From contig JASANH010001438.1 in assembly GCA_030248295.1 (NCBI GenBank), forward strand, positions 310,001 through 374,000: DNA of 64,000 nt. Reading direction: 5' to 3'. Shown here piece after piece: positions 47,417-64,000 of this stretch. How positions within the stretch are numbered: the stretch's first letter is position 1; each line of letters starts with the position of its first letter. This DNA comes from Mesodorylaimus sp. YZB2_4. Its lineage: Eukaryota; Nematoda; Enoplea; Dorylaimida; Dorylaimidae. The notes below the pieces were generated by a model. The model worked only from the letters and a program-made list of their open reading frames with translations. It was not told where the DNA came from and ran no database searches. Position numbers and translations under genes: made by a program.

Positions 47417-48654
47417 CTATATCATCACTTTATCAAAATAGCTACGTTTCTTCGTCGGTTTCTCAAATCCAGTGATAGCGAGCCGGTGCAGGATTCGAAG
47501 TCCCACTTTTTCTTTTGGTAATTGAGATTCTTTGCTGGCAAGATGGGCAAGCTGCTGGTTATCGATTATGACGAGGTCACCGTCTTTCCACTAAAAAAGT
47601 AAAGCTGTCACTTTTGCCTGCTGAGAGGGCTCCACTCAAAATGCCTGTGCAGCGTCAGATCTGATGCTTGTCAAGTGCCTGTGCAAAAGTGACATCTTAC
47701 CTTGTGAGAATAAACTAGCCTCTCATTATCTCTGCTGAAGCCCTGAGAAATTGCTGCTTTAAGTCTCAGCACTTCTCCATGGCTTAACACTCGTTGGGTG
47801 CTTGTGCTTCCATGATCGTATATAGCGCCAAGGAGATAGCCCAGATGGACGCACAGTACCTGAAAAATGCGTTTGTGAATTTTGTTGATAAAAGAAGATA
47901 TCTCTCGCTTACTGTGTCATTGACCACAGGGTGGTTGTACAGCAGGGGCTGTATAACAGCCACCTTCTCACCCAATACTGTTCTTGCATTGACTGACCAC
48001 AAACGGTCCAGATACTCGACCTGCTCCCTGCTTAGAGAGGCCAGCATCTCCCTGTGGCCAGCGAACCTGGAATTTAGTTCAGTCAGCGACCCTAGTCGCA
48101 TGATCAGCATCCACACCACTTACTTAGTATCTCCCATCAATGGAGCTTTGACTGAATTGAAGACCAAGAACGAAAAAGGAACATCCTTGTAGGCACCATC
48201 GATATGCCAGCCACTCGTGCCAACACCCTTGAACCCCTCGTCGACATCGTTCGAAATTCGCATAATAGCACTAAAACATCAAATCGATAGTTTTCGATCA
48301 GATCGCAAAAGGGAGCACTGCTTACGGTGCTGGTGCCCTTCGATGGTTAGTCAGATTTTTGGTCTGTGTCGTGTATGGCTCGTGGTAGATCTCGCCAAAG
48401 TCTTGAAACATCTGGAGCATAGCATCGGCAGGAATTTCGCCTTGATCACGAAATACCATTAATCGATATTTGTGGGTATCTCGTCGAATTTGATCGAATA
48501 AAGCCGTATCATTAATGTGATCTCGAAGATTAATTCCTCGTACTTCCACCCCCAATTTCAAAGGATTTATGTGGTATGGACTAGAGTTTGCTTGAGATAC
48601 CAACGGAAAACATAAAAGCAACAGGAGAGAGAAAGAAGACATTTTGTCAGACAT
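47417..48654 (-). CDS. Secreted TauD-family Fe(II)/2-oxoglutarate dioxygenase, copy 2
   Basis: Five exons (48326-48654, 48124-48270, 47913-48066, 47701-47859, 47417-47590) give 320 aa. A signal peptide opens the protein (SSFSLLLLLCFPLVSQA). The TauD fold then follows: LGVEVRGINLRDHIND, YRLMVFRDQGEIPADAML, the iron motif H-x-D in SGWHIDGAY, and the C-terminal GDLVIIDNQQLAH (distal His ligand) and LRILHRLAITG (2-oxoglutarate Arg). All catalytic ligands are present. Relatives include taurine and clavaminate-type oxygenases; the substrate here is unknown. A secretory signal is unusual for this family, whose bacterial and fungal members are cytosolic. Introns show it is a resident gene, though an old transfer is possible. 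ATG 48654 was preferred over 48642, which also gives a signal peptide. Confidence 0.88.
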
Positions 48655-48732
48655 TCTGTGCACAACCAGAGAGACTTTACCAAAGTCAGGTAGTTCACAA
48701 AATGCACGCTGTACTTCAGTGGCCACACTTGG

Positions 48733-48744
48733 CTTATTTATAAC
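48733..48744 (-). promoter_or_regulatory. TATA box of TauD copy 2
   Basis: Minus-strand GTTATAAATAAG about 80 nt before ATG 48654, identical to copy 1. A longer G-run (48756-48768) lies just upstream. Confidence 0.7.
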
Positions 48745-49049
48745 AGACACAACAAGGGGGGGGGGGGGGTGTCCACCCACACTTTCAGTATTCTAACCTT
48801 CAGCAGAACTGTGTCAGAGTTATCTTTTTTCTCTGACGACTTACTTTCTTCAAGGAGATACGTTTCGACTTATTGCTGGCGGCCTGACCTGAATGAGCGT
48901 CATCCTGTGTGCGGCTATGTGGGGGTAGTCACTGATAAGTAAGTCTAACGCAGGCATAGCCTTCGCGTTCGACGAAAGCAGACGTGAGCTAACGACAAAC
49001 TTACAAACTTTAGTTGAATGAAGCTGCTTCGCAATTCTTGATCACGCCT

Positions 49050-50396
49050 AAATCGCGTTTGATAAGCATTACGCGAAATGAGTGTAAAAATGTATTACCT
49101 TAGTGCCCATACGCAGAACTAGTTGACTGATGAGTTGCGCGTTATCCTAACTTTCTGGTTGAGTACACGTAGAATACATTTACTCGCGGCAGAGCTGTTG
49201 CAAAGATATGATACAGAATACCCCCTCCCGGGAGCGTGACGTGGCAATTGGCGTAAACCATACTTAACGATAACAGGCTTTGACGGAAGAATCAAACTCT
49301 TCGAAGGAATACGTTTCGACGACAAAAGGAGGAATGGAGTAAGTACATGACTTAATTGCCTGCAATAGTGTGCATACATAGGGTCATCGCGCACTACCCA
49401 ACTACCACCTGTGTAACTCACCATAAGCCTCGCTGACCTGCCATCGGAATTATTCATTCGACTTCAAAGCGTCGTCTCATGCGGTCTGTGGGAATCGGTC
49501 CTTTGAACGGAGCCGGCAGCTGGGAGCTAAACCCGTCAGGGTGATGATTCCGCCATGGACTATTTCGGAAGACCTGGTTGCTGCCTTGGGTTTTCGGCTT
49601 GTTACAAAAGCTCCACCGGTCACTCCCCTCAGTAATACGGCCCAGTCGTATCACAGGCCAGTCGGAATGAAACAAAATTATGTTGTCGTCATTGTACAAT
49701 GCAGTAAATCAAAGTGCGGGAGATCCCGCTTGTAGGAAGGACATGTCAGTGTAAGTCCTGTCCTTGGGCTTGATTATCCCTCCTGCATAATCACATACTT
49801 TATGTACAGCGACAGTCTCCTATTGATTCTAAAGATTTTGTTTTGCTGCATTTGCTCTTGCCTCGCTCAGCTCATTTGGGAAACTCTGATTAGGCCTGCC
49901 AAATAATAAATGGAAAAATTTTGTGTCTTACTGTAGTAAAAGGCGCGTAAAAGTGCGTTTTACCCAGCTTGCCTGCATCCGAGGGTTATAGCGGTGACAT
50001 GACATCCGAGGGTGTATAGCGGTATCCGAGGTGACATTTTAAAAATGCCTGAAAGTAAGGACTCGGATCAAGTATGGTGGATCTGATCATCCACGAGAAT
50101 TCATCATTCACCAAAAAGATACTTTGCAGGTTTTTCTAACGTGGATGAGCGAGTTTCAAGGTACATACAAATAGTAATTCCTCTGCCTGGTTTGGTAAGA
50201 ACGACTGTTTTGTTAATGGTTGATCTGTTTATTCATAAGGCGCAAAAACTAAAGCATTTCATAACAGATTAGAAACAGGCGTCTTGCACATGAATTGCAA
50301 ATGAAGTGAATCATGGGCATAACATGGAAACGTGAGTCGTGTCATTCATCTGTAGATGTTATGCACAACGTACCACTCTCACGCCCACGAAGTCAC
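49050..50396. other. Intergenic between TauD copy 2 and ABCC
   Basis: No gene recognised. Contains the ABCC 3' UTR: a minus-strand AATAAA lies at 50228-50233, about 165 nt past the stop codon. A short direct repeat, GGTGACAT with CATCCGAGGG, occurs at about 49975-50035. Confidence 0.5.
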
Positions 50397-59277
<8,881 letters not shown>

Positions 59278-60050
59278 TCTCCCGCAATCAAAAAACAAAC
59301 TGAGTGCATGCACTTTTCCACGCAGGCCTTATAGTAGCTTATCAGGCGGTGGGACACTTTCGGCAAAAACAAACACTTTAGGAAAACCTGTGATAAGAAA
59401 AATTTTATGCCTGAATTGTAAACGAGAAATGACACCTGTTAAACAAACGATAAAACTGAAAGTAATGTCCCCTATCACTGCGTAGAAGATACCCAAATCA
59501 CGCGCCTAATATTGCACAAGAGCATGAAACAAATTCCTATTAGTGCGATAGGCTGGAATTCGGTTTTATTATGGTCAAATGGACAAACGGATTTTATGTC
59601 GCTGCCTCGAGCGATAATCGTAAAAGTAAACTAAATGCGGAAAGCAGCCCAATTGCATCAGGCGCTCCCAATTAACTGATGCAAGAGAGCATGGGGCACT
59701 GATAACCTGACAATGAAGTGTGAACTCAGAGCCAATGCAAGTACTCTCATCGGAATGAAGGAGATCATTGGACACAAAATCGATTTGCAGTGGTTGGTAC
59801 AATGATCTTGTGCGTATTTTCTGCTTTTACCGTAATATTCATGGCACTGTGGGAGGAAATTTTTCGATTAGGTAAGCTATTGCCAAAAAGTATGGGGAAG
59901 GTATAGCCCACTTTCCATTCCTGCTTCTTTTCGAAAGACCAGCAACCTGAAAGTCCTGTGAGCTACTGTATAAATTCTCAACTAACGTATGCGGGCTTCG
60001 ATGTCAGTGAAGACCAACCGCAAGTTAGTGCCTTCTCTGCAACCCGCGCA
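59278..60050. other. ABCC upstream region
   Basis: Promoter side of ABCC. No TATA box is evident close to ATG 59277. I see no gene. Confidence 0.4.
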
Positions 60051-60251
60051 TCACGCTGAAGTACTGTAGACGCCATCGTGGATGACTTGCGTGTGGCCCA
60101 ACAAATAGGACTCGCCCTGCGGACCGTCGGGTGCCTCCACGGCGCACTTCGAACAACAAATTCCGAGATCGAACGATCTCGTCAAATGCAGCAAACGGCA
60201 CTTTAAATTTTTCATCAACGACTCCACGGCCGGCTTCGTCGCAGTCGACAT
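60051..60251 (-). CDS. Possible small protein, 66 aa
   Basis: ATG 60251 (context AACAAAATGTCG, favourable) opens 66 codons ending TGA. The sequence is balanced and soluble (KPAVESLMKNLKCRLLHL, then CCSKCAVEAPDGPQGES), with four Cys and no membrane helix, unlike random translation. It lies 0.8 kb upstream of the ABCC start on the same strand. It could be a single-exon micro-gene or the end of a longer gene whose other exons I cannot see. I do not recognise it. Confidence 0.4.
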   Translation of the reverse strand: MSTATKPAVESLMKNLKCRLLHLTRSFDLGICCSKCAVEAPDGPQGESYLLGHTQVIHDGVYSTSA

Positions 60252-61079
60252 TTTGTTAATTGTTGAATTATACCTGGAACGCCGCCGCACGGCACCAAGA
60301 AAACCGCGTAGTGGCTGCTGATGTTAATGTTTACCACTGATCTTTGAGGGACTGTAAATTGTCTTTCTATCCGACCTTATGCTGTCGTTCGTTCGAAGCA
60401 ATGGCGGCGGGAAATTCAAAAATGTAATTTTTTACAAATATTTTCTTCGCCACTCTGCTTTGCCCGAATTTTTGCGAGACACATACTGGTAGGCGGGACA
60501 GAAAAAAGGAAATGGTGGTCCTTAATCTGATCATAGTACGACGAATGGCCGCAGAACATGCGTGAGAAGGACCAGCGTACTGTAAGGTGACGGAAGAAGC
60601 AAAAGGTTGTCGTGCAGCTGCTGGTATTAGAAGGCTATAGAAGGGATGGCTCGCGGTGCCCCGGCTGGCGGGCCCGGCCGAGACAGCCTGCCAGTTAAGT
60701 GATAGGTGCAAATTCTTCAAGAGATCATTATTGACCGGTTTACCGGACTAATGCGGGCCTAGTTGGATGGTTTAATGCGGGACTAGCTGAAGACGGCACA
60801 CCTCTCAACTGCGATTAAGATTTCGGCGGAAGCCTTTGTGAGAGCGGACTGGAAAAGTAACCTCATGGAAATTTATATAAATTAGAATTCCTGTCCAGTA
60901 CTGTATGCATATTACAGAATGCACTTCTTAGCTTTCTCTAATGTAGGTACATATACAAGGCAACTAGCTTTGAGAGCGGACCTATGTAATTAGTTCTGCC
61001 TGCTGTTAGGTTTGGATTTCGATAGGCATTTGATACGAAATTGGGGTTTCGTCTTTTTTGGCGCCGAAGCACACACCTT
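60252..61079. other. Intergenic, no gene seen
   Basis: Contains GC-rich and AT-rich patches and a minus-strand frame at 60367-60720 without domain support. Confidence 0.35.
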
Positions 61080-61395
61080 TGGTGGAGCTTAGTGTTCCAA
61101 TGACCTGGGTTTTTCACGTTCTGACCTGACCCTGACCTTGACCGACAATTTAAAAAATTTTCTGCCTTGACCTTGACCTGCGAGGAATAGTAAATTTTCC
61201 GCCTCTGACTTTGACATTGATCGGAGAAAACATTTTGCTCATTATTGGCACAAGAAACAAAGCTTCCTTGTTTTTTCAATTTTTTCGAGAAATTTTTCTA
61301 CAGCTGACAATTTCCTGGCATTGCGTGAAATTTCACGTGCAGCCCAAGAAACTGAATTTTTATCAAGTTTAAAAAGATATGCAAAGCTGTCCCCT
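61080..61395 (-). repeat. Inverted copy of the half-site repeat family
   Basis: On the minus strand it carries the same ordered blocks as 46865-47165, with two exact TCAAGGTCA sites (GGTCGGTCAAGGTCAGGG and GCAGGTCAAGGTCAAGG). Similarity by eye is clear, but with several small gaps. Confidence 0.75.
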
Positions 61396-62098
61396 GATGA
61401 CACTTCTAAAGGAATAAGAACAAGCTTGCATCATCGATATCACCATCGCCTTTGAATGGCTGTCATGCAGGCGTATAAGGTAGGCCCAGGTGGCACCTGA
61501 CAATATGTGGGAGATAATGTTACATATCTGAAATGAACTATAATCATCTACAGTAGGCCTGATCTTGTACTCGAACATTGAACGCACCTACGAGTGGAGT
61601 ATTGCAGCAGGGAAACAGCCACATCTGTATCTGGGCCGATAATGCCTTCTGTTCCACTCATGCCGGACACGCCAGCTCGAAACTAGAGAACTCTAGAAAA
61701 TTGCACCTTTGTTGAAATAACTGGATAATACTAGTTTCTTAGCCGATAACTTTTGAACTTCACTGAGCGCTAGCGTAAGTCATGACCGGTTTTTACTGGA
61801 ACAATCTCTCCACCCACCGGTCAGGAACAGGCCAATAGCTACACCCAGGTAACAGGCATGCTCTGTTGGACTGGTAGCTTCTTGTATAATCAAGGTAGTA
61901 TAGTGGCCACGAGAGGGGCATTATGGTCCAGAGATCATACGAACTATATTAGCAGATCGCTACTTTATTCAAGCCGATTGGAGGTGCAAATCCTACTTTT
62001 CGCACAGGTCAAGTTTTATCTCTAAAACCCTTGCTTGCCCTTGCCTGCTTCTCACTCATACTTGTACACTTGATCCAAAAATCGTCCAGGTCGCAGCG
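61396..62098. other. Upstream region of the DUF229 gene
   Basis: No coding sequence recognised; it probably contains the promoter and 5' UTR of the gene beginning at 62099. Confidence 0.4.
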
Positions 62099-64000
62099 AT
62101 GGCTTGTTCTATATTTCGATCATACCCAAATATATTGATCCTCTTAGGCATAGCTGCCTTCGCTGCTCTCATTGTCCAAATTAAATGGAATGACAGTGGG
62201 GCATTTTTCAGCCTGACTTTCAATCATCTGTCCATTCAAATAAATTTAAGCATCAGTGCTTATCCAACAGAAATTGCCGCCTGCCAAATTCCTCGAATCT
62301 TACGATTAGTCGATGATCCACTAGTCAAATTATTTTTGAAAAAATACGGCTCCTTGAAATGTACGAACGAATCGAATTGGGTCTACACTGTCGGCGACGG
62401 TCGATTCTATATCAGCAAAGACGCTGCTGATCACCATGGAAAAATCGAGTGCAATTATTCCCGAATCGATCGAAGAGGCGACTCATATTTTGCAAAAACG
62501 TTTTTGGGGCTTTTTTCAAACGGAACGACATTAGATGGGGACTCATTTTACGCCCGGTGTCGCTCATCAACCGATAACGAGATCTACGAAAATCTCCACA
62601 TCAGCGTACCGAAACCAAATGTAAAGATTCAAAAAAGGATCGAATCTACGCGTTATCAATTATCAAATCGATTATTAGACTTGAATGTATTTATTTATTT
62701 ATTAGATTCCGTATCCAGAGTCAATTTTATGCGCCAGCTGCCAAAATTTTATGCTACATTGACGGAGCATATAAAAAGCTATGTCATGGAGGGATTCAAT
62801 ACAGTAGGCGATGGCACTCCGTATACATTGATTCCGATGACAACGGGCCATTTTCAAACCGAAATGTACGAAGGCCGTCGACGTTTTAAAAATGCGACTT
62901 ATCTAGATGATTGGCCGTTTATTTTCAAAAATTATACCAAAGCGGGTTATGTAACCAGTTTCCTCGAAGAGCAGCCTGGCACGGGCGCTTACAATTACAA
63001 ATTAAAAGGTTTCAAGAACGAACCAGTCGATCATTACTTGCGATCCTTCCTAATTGCTGATAGTTATCATGCGTCGAAGCAATTTCCGTTTTGCAGGGGT
63101 GATACACCTCGGTCGATCGTGTGGGTCAAGTTTTGGCGCGAAATTCAAACGATGTATGGTGGTTTGGGAGGAAGACATTTTTCGCTGTTTTGTACGGGAG
63201 AATTGAGTCACGACGATTTCAATACAGTTCAAATGTTGGACGATCATTTGAGAAATCATTTTAGTCAGTTATATCGAGATGGATTTTTCAATAATACCTT
63301 GCTGATTGTGATGGGAGATCACGGACGTCGATTTGGCTCTGTTCGACAAACCCAGAGTGGGAAACTTGAAGAAAAATTGCCGTTTCTATCTTTGACTCTC
63401 CCTGACTGGTTCCGTCAACGCTTTCCGAAAAGTCATGAAAATTTACTCACAAATCAACATCGACTGGTCACCGCCTTTGATTTACATGAGACTTTATTAC
63501 ACGTTTTGGATTTTGGGGAGGATGGAGGACTGGGGAATGTGCACCAGCGTGGAAACAGTCTTTTTCGAGAGATACCAGCCGAAAGGATTTGCGCACATGC
63601 GCATATCAAACCTCATTTTTGCACTTGTTTGGACTGGGTCGATATAAGCTTGGAAAATGTAACGAATAATTTGATCGTATCGCGAGCTGCTCAGCACGTC
63701 GTCGATTATTTCAATAATGAAATTAAAGAAGTCCTTGGCCGATGTGCTCTGTTGAGTTTAGACAAGGTCATATGGGGCCGTTTATTAAGACCGAAAGATC
63801 AATTGATGGCCTTCAAAGGGAGAATGGATGACGATAATTACATCCAAGATTTAACTGGTGATAAAAAATTAGACGCAAATGTTTATCAAATCCGTTTTAT
63901 AACAAGACCGGGCGGCGGTGATTTCGAAGCTACTATATCATATTTTTTCGAGGGAGAAAAATTTTTGATGTCGAATAATGATATCAGTCGACTGAATGCT
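62099..64000 (+). CDS. DUF229 family protein, alkaline-phosphatase-like fold (partial, 3' end off window)
   Basis: ATG 62099 opens a frame without a stop to the window end, at least 634 codons in one exon. Residues 9-27 form an N-terminal membrane anchor (NILILLGIAAFAALIVQI), so the rest is lumenal or extracellular. The DUF229 pattern follows: VFIYLLDSVSRVNFMRQLP (about residue 200), GDGTPYTLIP, GYVTSFLEEQPGTGAYNY, CTGELSHDDFN, LLIVMGDHGRRFGSVR and a final DLHETLLHVL. The D-S, H-D and D-H residues are those expected of a sulfatase/phosphatase-like metal site. DUF229 is expanded in nematodes and arthropods and its substrates are unknown. Unlike its neighbours the gene has no intron and its codons are AT-rich (TTA, ATT, AAA), suggesting a retrogene or a family with its own history. 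Confidence 0.88.
   Translation, partial: MACSIFRSYPNILILLGIAAFAALIVQIKWNDSGAFFSLTFNHLSIQINLSISAYPTEIAACQIPRILRLVDDPLVKLFLKKYGSLKCTNESNWVYTVGDGRFYISKDAADHHGKIECNYSRIDRRGDSYFAKTFLGLFSNGTTLDGDSFYARCRSSTDNEIYENLHISVPKPNVKIQKRIESTRYQLSNRLLDLNVFIYLLDSVSRVNFMRQLPKFYATLTEHIKSYVMEGFNTVGDGTPYTLIPMTTGHFQTEMYEGRRRFKNATYLDDWPFIFKNYTKAGYVTSFLEEQPGTGAYNYKLKGFKNEPVDHYLRSFLIADSYHASKQFPFCRGDTPRSIVWVKFWREIQTMYGGLGGRHFSLFCTGELSHDDFNTVQMLDDHLRNHFSQLYRDGFFNNTLLIVMGDHGRRFGSVRQTQSGKLEEKLPFLSLTLPDWFRQRFPKSHENLLTNQHRLVTAFDLHETLLHVLDFGEDGGLGNVHQRGNSLFREIPAERICAHAHIKPHFCTCLDWVDISLENVTNNLIVSRAAQHVVDYFNNEIKEVLGRCALLSLDKVIWGRLLRPKDQLMAFKGRMDDDNYIQDLTGDKKLDANVYQIRFITRPGGGDFEATISYFFEGEKFLMSNNDISRLNA

Larger units (their letters stand above)
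47185..49049. repeat. Direct duplication unit, right copy (TauD copy 2)
   Basis: Partner of 38195-39783 in the same orientation, 9 kb away; the Cys-loop receptor gene and several repeats lie between. The left edge abuts the half-site repeat ending at about 47165. Confidence 0.85.

Noticed and set aside
38429..48654. TauD genes as bacterial contamination
   Set aside because: They have several GT-AG introns, a TATA promoter and lie among animal genes.
60367..60720. Minus-strand ORF, 117 codons
   Set aside because: No domain and uneven codon use; probably chance.

Overview
This is a piece of a small-intron animal nuclear genome. Every large gene has spliceosomal GT-AG introns, mostly 50-110 nt. 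The encoded proteins (Grip with seven PDZ domains, an AHCYL/IRBIT-type protein, an ABCC1-type ABC transporter, a SMYD protein, a phospholipid scramblase, a Cys-loop receptor, a DUF229 protein and an ENPP6-like enzyme) are metazoan. The mix, particularly DUF229 and a divergent Cys-loop subunit, suggests an ecdysozoan with a compact genome. A tardigrade is my guess, but the sequence does not prove it. Exon models were made by hand: a junction was accepted when splice sites, reading phase and family alignment all agreed.

Layout, left to right. 1-1784 (-): ENPP6-like phosphodiesterase, 3' end off the window, introns carrying tRNA-derived SINE sequence. 2317-3600 (-): phospholipid scramblase with a Gly/Met/Pro repeat N-terminus. 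5043-6656 (-): SMYD-type MYND/SET protein with a decayed SET core. 7558-7701 (+): a 47-residue membrane micropeptide. 8362 to about 16870, perhaps to 17952 (-): Grip. 18.0-24.9 kb: no convincing gene. 24921-25908 (+): basic protein of unknown function. 26402-37710 (-): AHCYL, nine constant exons preceded by a string of candidate alternative first exons. 38429-39407 and 47417-48654 (-): two direct copies of a secreted TauD-family dioxygenase; the left copy has lost its iron-binding exon. Between them, 42884-44674 (+): a Cys-loop ligand-gated channel subunit, surrounded by SINEs and a repeat rich in nuclear-receptor half-sites. 50397-59277 (-): complete 28-exon ABCC1-type transporter (1,523 aa). 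60051-60251 (-): possible 66-aa protein. 62099-64000 (+): start of an intronless DUF229 protein.

The genes do not form an operon or an obvious single pathway. Several concern membranes and signalling: Grip scaffolds receptors, IRBIT-type proteins control IP3 receptors and ion transporters, the scramblase moves lipids, ENPP6-like enzymes cleave choline phosphodiesters, and ABCC exports conjugates. The most interesting observations are the AHCYL first-exon array, the TauD pair caught in decay, and an antisense copy of an ABCC exon fragment wedged between two SINE pieces inside that gene's own intron.
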